Assembly: GCF_004135735.1 (NCBI RefSeq)
Contig: NZ_CP012670.1
Location: 10,372,501-10,436,500 of the forward strand
DNA length: 64,000 nucleotides
Direction of reading: 5' to 3'
DNA from: Sorangium cellulosum
GTDB lineage: Bacteria; Myxococcota_A; Polyangia; Polyangiales; Polyangiaceae
The position numbers and the translations under genes were made by a program. The notes below the pieces were generated by a model. The model saw only the letters and a list, made by a program, of their open reading frames with translations. It did no database searches and was not told the DNA's origin. Shown here piece by piece: positions 1 to 7,820 of this stretch. The stretch's first letter is position 1; each line of letters opens with the position of its first letter.

Positions 1-92
1 GGGTGACGAGCAGCGTGACACAGCTGGTCCTGCGTGGAGCGAGAAGAGAAGACGGCTCCGCAGGGCTCCGTTCTAGGGACGCACCCACAAGT

Positions 93-210
93 TTCCGGTG
101 ATGATGTCAAGGAGGCCACACCCGATCCCATACCGAACTCGGAAGTTAAGCTCCTTGGAGCCGATGGTACTGCCAGGGTGACCTGGTGGGAGAGTAGGAC
201 GTCGCCGGGA
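93..210 (+). rRNA. rrf: 5S ribosomal RNA
   Basis: 118-nt 5S rRNA, a structural RNA of the large ribosomal subunit. The conserved block CCATACCGAACTCGGAAG (136-153) is diagnostic. The 5' end (94-102) pairs with the 3' end (201-209) to form helix I, which sets the ends. Bases 1-92 are probably the 23S-5S spacer; I see no recognisable 23S 3' end or tRNA in them. A strong terminator follows at 221-257, so this is the end of an rRNA operon reading into the window. Confidence 0.95.
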
Positions 211-220
211 TTTTCTTCGA

Positions 221-258
221 ACCTGCGCACAGGGTTTCCTGTGCGCAGGTTTTTTTTT
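221..258 (+). terminator. Rho-independent terminator of the rRNA operon
   Basis: A perfect 13-bp stem (221-233 with 238-250) closes a 4-nt loop and runs straight into a run of T (250-258). It lies 11 nt after the end of 5S rRNA. This is the clearest intrinsic terminator in the window. Confidence 0.93.
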
Positions 259-543
259 GTCCATCGCGGTCCGGGGCTGCGGGGCGCCTGCGGAGGCGCT
301 CGCCCGGCTGGCGGCGAGGGGGCGCCGGGACTCCGATCTGCCTGGCCGCTGGCGGGGGGGGAGGCGGGGCAGCTTCAGAGCTGCCCGGCCGCCGGCGAGG
401 GGGGTATGAAGCGGGTTGGACCGAGAGCGGACGGGCTGAACGGAGGCGCTCGGAGAGGCGGACCGTCCGGACACCGGGAGGGCGCGCACGAGGTGCTCAG
501 CCCTCGTCACCGTCACCTCCAGGGCAGCGGCACGTCTGTGCGC

Positions 544-999
544 TTACTGCTCGACGCCTTCCAGCGTGTGGCAGTTGTAACAAGAGAACTCGCCCGTCTG
601 GGTCACCGGGTCGAACCGGGGAACCTGGAGCAGGCTGGCGATCTCAGGCACCACCCGCTCGAACATGAAGTCGCTCCAGCGCGCGTGCTCCGGATCCGTC
701 TCGTACTTCTCGATGAACGCCTCCTCGGTGCCGGGCAGCACGGTGAGCTGCGGGCTCGGCATCGCGTAGGTCCCGTCGGTCGCGCCGTCGCCGTGGCACG
801 TGGCGCAGGTCATGCCCTCGAAGCTCGCGTCGAACGCGACGAAGATCTCCGTCATCCGCGGCAGGACGACATCCTCCATGAACTCGTCGCGCTGCTCGAA
901 GCTCATGTCCTTCCACGCGATCGGCTCCACGTCGGGCGCGTCGCCCTCCCCACCACACGCGGCGACGAACAGACCCACTGCGATCCAGACGCGCTTCAT
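544..999 (-). CDS. c-type cytochrome-like lipoprotein with two CXXCH sites
   Basis: 151 residues. The N-terminus is a lipoprotein signal peptide (charged start, hydrophobic stretch, lipobox ending FVAAC with Cys15), so the protein is exported and lipid-anchored. Two haem-c attachment motifs are visible: CATCH at residues 65-69 and CYNCH at 140-144, so it probably carries two covalent haems and transfers electrons in the periplasm. The Met was chosen because AGGAG lies 8 nt upstream. The rest of the sequence is unlike cytochromes I can name, and a distant photosynthetic-reaction-centre-type or hypothetical family cytochrome is possible. It stands alone, facing the rRNA operon. Confidence 0.8.
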   Translation of the reverse strand: MKRVWIAVGLFVAACGGEGDAPDVEPIAWKDMSFEQRDEFMEDVVLPRMTEIFVAFDASFEGMTCATCHGDGATDGTYAMPSPQLTVLPGTEEAFIEKYETDPEHARWSDFMFERVVPEIASLLQVPRFDPVTQTGEFSCYNCHTLEGVEQ

Positions 1000-1231
1000 G
1001 ACCATGTCTCCTCTCCCTCTGCAGCTCGCTCTGCAACTCGCTCCGACGCCCATCCCGTCGATCGTGGCTCCCGGCCCGGGAGCCGCAGGGCCGCCTCATC
1101 CGCGCCCTGCCCTGTAGACCCCTGCCGCCCGCAAAACTCATCGCGAAAAAAACACGAAGGGGAGCGACCTCGAGCGCTCACCCCGGTCTCGATGGTGTGA
1201 TGTGTATTACATTGTTGGTGAGGCTCGGTGT

Positions 1232-1360
1232 CGGGTGGTGCGGCCCTTTGGGGGCTCACCTCCGGGGCTTGCGTTCCGGCGAGCCCCGTTTGTGGCTCGC
1301 CTGCACTTGCCCCTCCGGTGAGCCCCCAACCGGTGAGCCCCCAAAGGGCCGCACCACCCG
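1232..1360. repeat. Long palindromic repeat, copy 1 (29-bp perfect arms)
   Basis: Left arm 1232-1260 is the exact reverse complement of right arm 1332-1360. Between them lies a 71-bp spacer containing smaller foldbacks and an extra copy of the inner arm end at 1317-1327. The core 1250-1327 is nearly identical (about 90% by eye) to the reverse complement of 23469-23548. It sits in the 600-bp stretch 1000-1600, which otherwise shows no gene; the rest of that gap (1000-1231, 1361-1600) shows nothing I can name apart from the ribosome binding site of the next gene. Confidence 0.85.
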
Positions 1361-1600
1361 GCGTCGGGGCGGGGGCACGCAGGTGCGGTCCACGGCGCAG
1401 TGGCGCTTGTTCGGGGTCGCCGCGCAGCTCGCTCGCCGCGCCGGGCAGGGGACGTGCATGCAGTCCCGGCGGTGTGGATCCGTGCGGGCAGGAACGGCAC
1501 AGCGCGCCGCACGGGTCGGCCGGGAGCGAGCCCAGGCAACGGCGCGCGCTCCCCGGTCGTGAGCGCCGTCGGCGCGTGTGCGCCGGAGGAGGAGGGAGGC

Positions 1601-2146
1601 ATGGAATCGATTCAGCGGACCTGGTGGGTGCTGGCCGTGAGAGGCCTTGTCGGGATTCTCGTCGGGATCCTCTTCTTCATCTGGCCGCTCCCGTCGCTCG
1701 GAACGCTGGTCCTGCTGTTCGGCGCGTGGGCGTTGCTCGACGGCTCCGCGGCGTTCACGTGCGCGATCGCCGACCGCTGTGGGGTGCATTCGGTGGTCGA
1801 GGGCATCTTCGGCGTCGCCATCGCCGTGCTGACGTTCTGGCAGCCGATCCTCACCGCGTACGCGCTCTCCAGCGTCATCGCGGCCTGGGCCGTGGTGATC
1901 GGCCTGTTCAGGGTCATCGGCGCGGTTCGCCTCCGGCACATGATCCCGAGCGAGGTCTGGCTGGGGCTGAGCGGGCTCACCTCCGTGCTCCTCGGCATCA
2001 CCCTCGCGACGCTGCCCGTGTCCGGCGTCCTCTCGCTCGGCTGGCTCATCGGATCGTTCGCGATCGCGATCGGCGCCATGCTCCTCGGCCTCGCGCTGCG
2101 CCTCCGGCGCACGGCCAGCTCCACGGTGTCGCTGCGCGTCTCCTGA
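1601..2146 (+). CDS. HdeD/DUF308 family membrane protein
   Basis: 181 residues, almost all hydrophobic, with about six membrane segments arranged as three helical hairpins, as in HdeD (DUF308), an inner-membrane acid-resistance protein in enterics. The pattern of short GxLVGILFFIWP and GxxxIxLF motifs recurs in a second paralogue at 4352. The start was chosen for the strong GGAGGAGGGAGG directly upstream (1586-1599). Together with Hsp20 and the second HdeD protein it suggests a stress-response locus. The molecular activity of the family is not established; the role in stress is inference from family and neighbours. Confidence 0.8.
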   Translation: MESIQRTWWVLAVRGLVGILVGILFFIWPLPSLGTLVLLFGAWALLDGSAAFTCAIADRCGVHSVVEGIFGVAIAVLTFWQPILTAYALSSVIAAWAVVIGLFRVIGAVRLRHMIPSEVWLGLSGLTSVLLGITLATLPVSGVLSLGWLIGSFAIAIGAMLLGLALRLRRTASSTVSLRVS

Positions 2147-2297
2147 CGCGCGGCTGTCGCGCGGCGGCCGGAGGGGCCTTTGGGCGCCAGCGCGCCGGGG
2201 GGCGCGCCGGGCGCCGGCATGGCACCGCCCGTCCATCCATCGGAAGACGGAGCGCGCGGCGGCGCCATCGCCCCGATGACCTGAACGGTATCGCCCG

Positions 2298-3146
2298 TCA
2301 GTCGATCTGGAGGTGGTAGTGCGGCGGCGTCGCCTCCTCGATGACCCGGACGCCCCCGACGTCGGCGGCGCTCTCGAGGAACGCGCGCTTCTCCCTGGAG
2401 GACATGGTCCTGTTGCGCACGTCGACCGCGCCCTTGCGGAGGTGCGCGGAGATGTAGATCCCCCGGTCGATCTGGCCCTGGATCACGGCCTCCATGGCGT
2501 CCACCACCTGCTCCGGCGGCTTGCGGGCGTTCGCCTGGTACGCCCGCGTGATCTCCCGGGCTGCGGCCTTGTTCCGGTAGAGCTGGAGGAGATCCTCGCC
2601 GAGCTTGAGCTTCGTGAACATCGCCCGGGCCTGGCGGTTCGCGTCGCGCGTCCCGCTCGTGATCACGAGGTGCTCCCCCCGCGTGCGGCGCGCGTAGCCC
2701 CGGTCGATCTTCTCGAGCTTCGCGGCGATCTTCGCGGGGAGCGTCACGCCCGGTAGCACCTTGTACGGCGGCGGGGTCCAGGGCTCCGCGCGCACGACCT
2801 TGCCGAGCGCGGTCAGCGGCGGCAGCTGCGCGCGCCGCTCCTCCTCTTCCGACGGCAGCTCATCACACTCGTCCGACGCCGCCGCGTGGGCCCGCTGCCC
2901 GGCGCTCGCCGCCGCCGACGGGCCCGGCGCGCCCTGAGCCCGCGGCGCGGCGCTCCCCGAGTCGGCGGGCGCCGCGCCGGCTCGAGGCCGATCAGCGCCC
3001 GGCAGCTCGAGGCCAGGCAGCCCGATGGACTCGAGCTTCTCCGTGCACCCTGCCGCGCACAGCAGCAGCGCGGCGGCGAGGGCGCGCCGGAAGCGCGCCG
3101 GTCCCCTGGAGCGTTCCCTCTCGGCTCGTCGGCGTGTCGGGGGCAT
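2298..3146 (-). CDS. Lipoprotein with peptidase M15-like C-terminal domain
   Basis: 282 residues. A twin-basic, hydrophobic signal peptide ends in LLLCAAGC (Cys34), so it is a lipoprotein. Residues 40-110 are low-complexity Ala/Pro linker. The C-terminal half has the layout of M15-type (D-Ala-D-Ala carboxypeptidase fold) proteins: ITSGTRDANRQA, then SAHLRKGAVDV, then a final HYHLQID, matching the SGxR, HxxGxAxD and HxH positions of that fold. A zinc-dependent cell-wall or peptide hydrolase role is therefore likely but not proved. The Met at 3146 was taken because it gives a proper signal peptide; no good ribosome site is visible. Confidence 0.65.
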   Translation of the reverse strand: MPPTRRRAERERSRGPARFRRALAAALLLCAAGCTEKLESIGLPGLELPGADRPRAGAAPADSGSAAPRAQGAPGPSAAASAGQRAHAAASDECDELPSEEEERRAQLPPLTALGKVVRAEPWTPPPYKVLPGVTLPAKIAAKLEKIDRGYARRTRGEHLVITSGTRDANRQARAMFTKLKLGEDLLQLYRNKAAAREITRAYQANARKPPEQVVDAMEAVIQGQIDRGIYISAHLRKGAVDVRNRTMSSREKRAFLESAADVGGVRVIEEATPPHYHLQID

Positions 3147-3488
3147 GGGCAAGGCCGGGCCAGCCTGCCACGGCGCGCCGCGCGGGAGAAAAAAACGGCA
3201 GCGCGCCCGTGCTCCCACCGCCGAAGACCCCTCCGCGCCGAGGAGAGAGGCAGTCGACGAGCAGGATGAGCCGTCGACATGGGACCTCCGCGCCCCCCAA
3301 GGCACGCTTGCTGGCTGCTGGCCAGGGCACGCTTGCTGGACCAGATGAATCGCAGTCCGGCCTGCGGCCCCTCACGGCCAGATCGGGCCGGCGGGCACGA
3401 CAGGACGCGCCGCGGGGCCCTGCGCATCTGCACCGCCGGTGCGCCACGCGCGGCCCATCCTTACGTTGTCGTCTGGAGGGAGGGTATC
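3147..3488. promoter_or_regulatory. Divergent intergenic region upstream of hsp20 with a 14-bp direct repeat
   Basis: The gap holds no convincing gene. GGCACGCTTGCTGG occurs twice (3301-3314 and 3326-3339), 25 bp apart, about 150 bp before the Hsp20 start. Repeats spaced by roughly 2.5 helical turns upstream of a heat-shock gene could be a regulator site, but no CIRCE or sigma-32 consensus is evident. A GGAGGGAGGG ribosome site lies just before 3489. Confidence 0.35.
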
Positions 3489-4070
3489 ATGGCCAATCTC
3501 AACATTCGCCGAGGCGAGCTCGGCGAGCCGGTCGCCAACGCCTGGGATCCGATGCGCATGATGGAGCCGCTCCGCGCGTTCGATCCCTTCCGCATGATCC
3601 GCGACTTCCTGGGCAGCGACCCGTTCGCCGGCATGGTCCCGGCGACGGGGACGGCGTTCGTGCCCGATACCGAGATCAAGGAGACGAAGGACAGCTACAC
3701 GATCAACATCGACCTGCCCGGCGTGCGCGAGCAGGATCTCGAGGTGTCGATCACCGGCAACCGCCTCACGGTGAGCGGCAAGCGGGACGAGGAGGAGCGG
3801 CGCGAGGACGAGCGGTTCTTCGCCTACGAGCGCTGCTACGGCGCCTTCAGCCGCTCGTTCGTGATGCCCGAAGCGGCCGATCTCGGCAGCCTCAGCGCGG
3901 AGCTCAAGGACGGGGTGCTCCACCTCTCGGTGCCCAAGAAGGCGGAGATGCAGCCGCGCCGCATCCAGATCCGTGGCGGCGAGGAGACCGGCGGAAAGGA
4001 GAGCGCGTCCGGGCGGCCCGCCGAGAAGGCGGAGGCGGGCACCGCGAAGGGCGAGAGCAAGGCGGCCTAG
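3489..4070 (+). CDS. Hsp20/alpha-crystallin small heat-shock protein
   Basis: 193 residues. The N-terminus is Met/Phe/Pro-rich (DPMRMMEPLRAFDPFRMI), as in the oligomerising arm of small heat-shock proteins. The alpha-crystallin domain spans about residues 55-155 and contains VPDTEIKETKDSYTINIDLPG, with the ISGxR/LTVSGKR strand and the signature GVLHLSVPK. A Glu/Lys/Ala-rich tail follows with no obvious IxI motif. The protein is an ATP-independent holdase that keeps unfolding proteins soluble. A strong ribosome site GGAGGGAGGG precedes the ATG. HdeD-type genes on both sides suggest a shared stress function. Confidence 0.93.
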   Translation: MANLNIRRGELGEPVANAWDPMRMMEPLRAFDPFRMIRDFLGSDPFAGMVPATGTAFVPDTEIKETKDSYTINIDLPGVREQDLEVSITGNRLTVSGKRDEEERREDERFFAYERCYGAFSRSFVMPEAADLGSLSAELKDGVLHLSVPKKAEMQPRRIQIRGGEETGGKESASGRPAEKAEAGTAKGESKAA

Positions 4071-4351
4071 GCGCTCGGGCCTGCACGTCCTGGCGACGCC
4101 GCGGCGCCCGGCAGGTCGGCCTCCGGAGCCGCGGCGTCGCGCAGGCTGCGGGCCGGCGCCGGCCGCCGGATGGACGTCCCTTGACACCGTTCGGCGACGA
4201 CACCTTGTTCGCCTCACCGCGACCTGGCCTTGCCCGCTGCGCTCCGCGCTCCCGGAGAGCCCATGATGCGGAGATCCCGTGGCGGGCAGGCGCGACGGGC
4301 ACTTGGCCTCAGGTCCTGGTGAAACGCTGGCTCGGAACGAGGAGGGGGCAC

Positions 4352-4957
4352 ATGGCTGAGCGCTTGGAGATCCGTCGCCGCACGACAGCTCTAGGGCTGG
4401 GGATGGTCGACATGAACACCGTGCAGGAGAACCGCGGCTCGTTCCTGGGGCTCGGTGCCGCCCTCCTCGTGCTCGGCGTCCTCGCGATCCTCATGCCCGT
4501 GGTCGCCTCGCTGGTCACGGCGGTCGCCCTCGGGGCGCTGCTGGTGCTCAGCGGCCTGTTTCAAGGTGTTCACGCCATCCGGATCCGACGGTGGGCCAGC
4601 TCCGCCTGGTCGCTGGTGAGCGCGATCGTCCAGATCATCGCGGGGGGGCTGATCATGGCCTTCCCGACGACGGGCAAGGTCACGCTGACCCTGATCCTCG
4701 CGGCGTTCTTCTTCGCCGACGGCCTCCTCAGGATCATCCGCGCCGTCCAGCACCGCGAGATGCCCGCGTGGGGCTTCCTCCTGTTCGACGGGCTCGTCAC
4801 GCTGGCCCTCGGCGTCCTGATCCTGTGGAGCTGGCCGAGCACCGCCGCGTGGGCGATTGGCCTGCTCGTCGGCGTCGATCTCATGATCGGCGGCGCGTCG
4901 ATGCTGCTGATCGGGCTCGGCGCGCGACCCCGACCCCTGCTCGGCTCGCGCGCGTGA
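4352..4957 (+). CDS. HdeD/DUF308 family membrane protein (second copy)
   Basis: 201 residues with a short polar start, then about six hydrophobic segments (e.g. ALLVLGVLAILMPVVASLV, IIAGGLIMAFP, GVLILWSWP) arranged as in HdeD/DUF308 proteins. It is a paralogue of the product at 1601. AGGAGGGGG ends 5 nt before the ATG at 4352; an alternative Met (MNTVQEN) lies 20 codons in. The 281-bp gap before it contains TTGACA (4181-4186) without a convincing -10 partner. Likely an inner-membrane stress protein; mechanism unknown for the family. Confidence 0.82.
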   Translation: MAERLEIRRRTTALGLGMVDMNTVQENRGSFLGLGAALLVLGVLAILMPVVASLVTAVALGALLVLSGLFQGVHAIRIRRWASSAWSLVSAIVQIIAGGLIMAFPTTGKVTLTLILAAFFFADGLLRIIRAVQHREMPAWGFLLFDGLVTLALGVLILWSWPSTAAWAIGLLVGVDLMIGGASMLLIGLGARPRPLLGSRA

Positions 4958-5010
4958 CGGGACACAGGCTCAGGAGCTCCGAAGCCGAGGCACGGGACCC
5001 ACCAGGGAGG

Positions 5011-5085
5011 GTGTGTGTCGGCACGGCCAGGATCCTCGGAGTCGACCCGGGTACGACGAACCGCGTCGTCGCCGTCATGGATCGG
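5011..5085 (+). pseudogene. Probable 5' remnant of a dnaK-like gene
   Basis: From the GTG at 5011, preceded by AGGGAGG, the frame reads VCVGTA, then RILGVDPGTTNRVVAVMD (5029-5082). This matches the first strand-loop of Hsp70/DnaK (GIDLGTTNSCVAVM), the phosphate-1 nucleotide-binding motif. DnaK similarity then stops at the start of the SDR gene, so only about 20 of some 640 codons remain. It lies in a chaperone/stress cluster, which fits a deleted dnaK. RuvC also has a GIDPG start but lacks TTNxxxAVM. Chance similarity cannot be excluded. Confidence 0.4.
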
Positions 5086-5098
5086 CTAAACCAGGGCC

Positions 5099-5839
5099 AT
5101 GCCCCACGTCCCCCTGACCGGCCGCGTCGCCCTGGTGACAGGCGCCGGCACCCGCCTCGGCGCCGCGATCGCCCGCGCCCTCGCCGCCGCGGGCGCTGAT
5201 CTGGCTGTCCACTACGCCACGAGCGGCGCCGGCGCGGAGGCCGTCGTCGCGGAGGCGCGATCGCTCGGCCGCCGCGCGATCGCGCTCCAGGCCGACCTGT
5301 ACGATCGCGAGGCGCTCGCCGGCCTGGCCCGGGCGGCGCTCGACTGGTCGTCCGGGCGGCTCGACGTGCTGGTCCACAACGCGGCGAACTTCGATCGTGT
5401 CGTGCCGGACGAGCTCTCCGCCGACGCCTGGGATCGCGCCATGGCGCTCAACGCGACCGCGCCGTACCTGCTCACGCTCGAGCTCGCCCCCGCGCTGCGC
5501 GAGCGTCGCGGCGCCATCGTCGCGCTCGCCTGCATCAGCGCCGAGCGCCCCTGGAAGAATTACATCCCGTACTCCGTCTCGAAGGCCGCGCTCGCCCACC
5601 TGGTGCGCGGCCTCGCGGTGGGCCTGGCCCCCGACGTGCGCGTCAACGGCGTCGCGCCTGGAACGGTCCTGCCGCCCTCTTCGTACGACGAGGCAACGCT
5701 CGCCCGCCTCCGCGAGCGCATCCCGCTCCGGCGCATCGGAGAGGCCGGCGATATCGCACGCGCGGTGGTGTTCCTCGCCGAGAACGACTTCATTACAGGT
5801 CAGATCCTCGCGGTCGACGGCGGCGTCTCCGTGGCGTGA
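5099..5839 (+). CDS. Short-chain dehydrogenase/reductase, pteridine-reductase-like
   Basis: 246 residues, a full-length classical SDR with NAD(P)-dependent oxidoreductase fold. Visible motifs: TGAGTRLG near residue 14 (cofactor loop), HNAANF (the NNAG position), Ser in CIS, and catalytic Tyr158-x3-Lys162 (YSVSK), followed by the VNGVAPG segment and the C-terminal ITGQILAVDGG. The positively biased TRLG loop suggests NADPH. The shape resembles pteridine reductase/FolM, but substrate cannot be fixed. It starts within 15 nt of the dnaK-like remnant; no strong ribosome site is visible. The next gene begins about 90 bp downstream. Confidence 0.85.
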   Translation: MPHVPLTGRVALVTGAGTRLGAAIARALAAAGADLAVHYATSGAGAEAVVAEARSLGRRAIALQADLYDREALAGLARAALDWSSGRLDVLVHNAANFDRVVPDELSADAWDRAMALNATAPYLLTLELAPALRERRGAIVALACISAERPWKNYIPYSVSKAALAHLVRGLAVGLAPDVRVNGVAPGTVLPPSSYDEATLARLRERIPLRRIGEAGDIARAVVFLAENDFITGQILAVDGGVSVA

Positions 5840-5931
5840 CGCTCCGCCTCGGGGCCGGCTCGCTCGGCGCGGCGCCTTTCGCGCGCTTTGGCTTGAACGA
5901 CCGCGCCCGATCGAACCATAGTTTCACTCCC

Positions 5932-7476
5932 ATGAGCCACACGCCCGACACCAGCGCATCCGTCCCTCTCCAGGCCGATCCCGCCCCCGGCGTGTCCGCA
6001 GAGAGCGGCCCTGCCGAGGCGCCTGCTGTTGCGGGCGGAGGGGCTGAAGCGAAGCCGGCGAGCCACGACTCGGCGCTGCCGGACGCGCTGGTGGCGTTCA
6101 TGCTGGAGCGGTGGGCGCCCGTGTCCCGCGATCTGCCCCAGCCGATCGCGCACGCGGAGGTGTACGCGGCGCGGCGCCGCGCGCTCTCGAAGCAGTTTCC
6201 GGCGGAGACGCTCGTCATCCCCACCGGGCACGAGAAGGTCCGCGCCAACGATACCCACTATCGCTTCCGGCCCGGCTCGGACTTCTTCTACCTGACGGGG
6301 AACCTGGAGCCTGACTGCGTGCTCGTGATGGCGCCGCAGGAGGGCGGCGGGCACCGGGACATCCTGTTCGTCGAGCCGAACCCTGGGCGCAGCGACAAGA
6401 CGTTCTTCACCGATCGGGCGAAGGGGGAGCTCTGGGTCGGCCCGCGCCTCGGGGTCGAGCAGAGCCGCGCGCGCTTCGGGGTCGACGAGTGCCGCGGGCT
6501 GCCCGAGCTCGACGCGTTCCTGGGCGGCCTGGTCGGCGCGGTGACGCGCCCCCACCGCGTGCTCCGCGGCACGTCCGAGCGGGTCGACAAGCTCCTGCCC
6601 CGGCACGATCGCGACAAGCAGCTCGGCGAGGCGCTCTCGGAGATGCGCCTCCTCAAGGACGCGCTGGAGATCGCGGAGCTCGACGCGGTGGTGGCGTCGA
6701 CGAAGCGGGGTTTCGAGGACGTCATCCGCGCGCTGCCCGGCGGGCGCAGCGAGCGAGAGGTCGAGGGCATCTTCAACCTGCGCGCCCGGGTGGAGGGCAA
6801 CGACGTCGGCTACGGGACCATCGCCGCGGCGGGGCATCACGCCTGCATCCTGCACTGGACGAGGAACGACGGCCGGCTCGAGCCGGGGAAGCTGCTCCTG
6901 CTCGATGCGGGCGTCGAGGGCAACGCGCTCTACACCGCGGATATCACCCGGACGTTGCCGATCGGCGGGAAGTTCTCGCCGGAGCAGCGCGCGATCTACG
7001 AGCTCGTGCTCGAGGCGCAGGAGGCCGCGATCGGCGAGGTGAAGCCGGGCAACGATTTCATGGAGCCGAACCGCGCGGCGATGCGGGTGCTCGCGCGGGG
7101 GCTCGAGCGGCTCGGCATCCTCCACGTCTCGGCGGAGGAGGCGCTCAAGGAGGACAAGCAGCTCTATCGCCGGTACTCGCTCCACAACGTGAGCCACATG
7201 CTGGGCCTCGACGTGCACGACTGCGCGCAGGCGCGGCAGCAGGTCTACAAGTACGGCAAGCTGAAGCCGGGCATGGTGCTCACGGTGGAGCCCGGCCTCT
7301 ACTTCCAGCTCGACGATGAGACGGTCCCGGAGCGCTACCGTGGCATCGGGGTGCGGATCGAGGACGATATCCTCGTCACGGAGTCGGGGTGCCGGAACCT
7401 CTCGATCGATATCCCGCGGACGGTGAGCGACGTGGAGGCCTGGATGGCGGGGCTCTGGGCGGTGTCGCCCAGGTGA
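5932..7476 (+). CDS. pepP: Xaa-Pro aminopeptidase (M24B metallopeptidase)
   Basis: 514 residues. Residues about 60-220 form the N-terminal creatinase/aminopeptidase-P domain (RFRPGSDFFYLTG, as in PepP). The catalytic pita-bread domain follows, with the five metal ligands of the family: Asp in LLLDAGVE and in TADITRT, His in NVSHMLGLDVHD, Glu in LTVEPGLYF and Glu in GVRIEDDILVT. It removes an N-terminal residue preceding proline, using a di-metal centre in the cytoplasm. The N-terminal 35 residues are a low-complexity Ala/Pro extension not usual in PepP, and the ATG at 5932 could be replaced by a later start. Confidence 0.9.
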   Translation: MSHTPDTSASVPLQADPAPGVSAESGPAEAPAVAGGGAEAKPASHDSALPDALVAFMLERWAPVSRDLPQPIAHAEVYAARRRALSKQFPAETLVIPTGHEKVRANDTHYRFRPGSDFFYLTGNLEPDCVLVMAPQEGGGHRDILFVEPNPGRSDKTFFTDRAKGELWVGPRLGVEQSRARFGVDECRGLPELDAFLGGLVGAVTRPHRVLRGTSERVDKLLPRHDRDKQLGEALSEMRLLKDALEIAELDAVVASTKRGFEDVIRALPGGRSEREVEGIFNLRARVEGNDVGYGTIAAAGHHACILHWTRNDGRLEPGKLLLLDAGVEGNALYTADITRTLPIGGKFSPEQRAIYELVLEAQEAAIGEVKPGNDFMEPNRAAMRVLARGLERLGILHVSAEEALKEDKQLYRRYSLHNVSHMLGLDVHDCAQARQQVYKYGKLKPGMVLTVEPGLYFQLDDETVPERYRGIGVRIEDDILVTESGCRNLSIDIPRTVSDVEAWMAGLWAVSPR

Positions 7477-7530
7477 TCGGCAGACGGGGGGGACGGCCCG
7501 CCTGGGTGGGGGCCTCGTAGTCCGCCGGGG

Positions 7531-7724
7531 AGCCGCCGGGGGAGGGGGTGGCGCGCGCGAGGGCGGCGGGGGTCCCCCCACAAACTCGCGCCTTTTGGGG
7601 GGCTGGTGCCTCACAAACGGGGGTGGGGGGGCCGGGGGCGACTCGCCGCGATGCGGGCCGGCGCTCGGGTTTGTGGGGCCCACCCCCGCCGCCCTCGCGC
7701 ACGCCACCCCCTCCCCCGGCGGCT
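7531..7724. repeat. Long imperfect palindrome (about 55-bp arms) between convergent genes
   Basis: Arm 7531-7585 and arm 7669-7724 are reverse complements with a single C/T difference and a small mismatch around the CCCCCC/GGGCCCC patch. The 83-bp spacer is G-rich. The element fills most of the 344-bp gap between the convergent pepP and aminotransferase genes, so it could stop transcription from both sides, although no T run follows. Its spacer shares the 11-mer CACAAACGGGG with the reverse complement of the core at 1250-1327, a weak hint of relation. No gene is seen in the gap. Confidence 0.8.
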
Positions 7725-7820
7725 CTCTCCGAGAGGGGACGGGGAGAGGGGACGGGGGGCGTGGGTGAGTCGTGATGTCGGGAGCGCGGGGGGGCGTGCT
7801 TCGGTCGTGAGAGATGGCGA

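Noticed and set aside
1228..2319. 363-codon plus-strand frame across the repeat and the first HdeD gene
   Set aside because: It reads the palindrome and an alternative frame of the HdeD gene; the membrane protein starting at 1601 with a strong ribosome site is the real gene.
4181..4209. TTGACA with CTTGTT 17 bp later as promoter of the second HdeD gene
   Set aside because: The -10 part matches the consensus at only two of six bases; too weak to list.
5011..5085. RuvC N-terminus as alternative reading of ILGVDPGTT
   Set aside because: RuvC begins similarly (GIDPG) but does not have TTNxxxAVM, which fits Hsp70 better.
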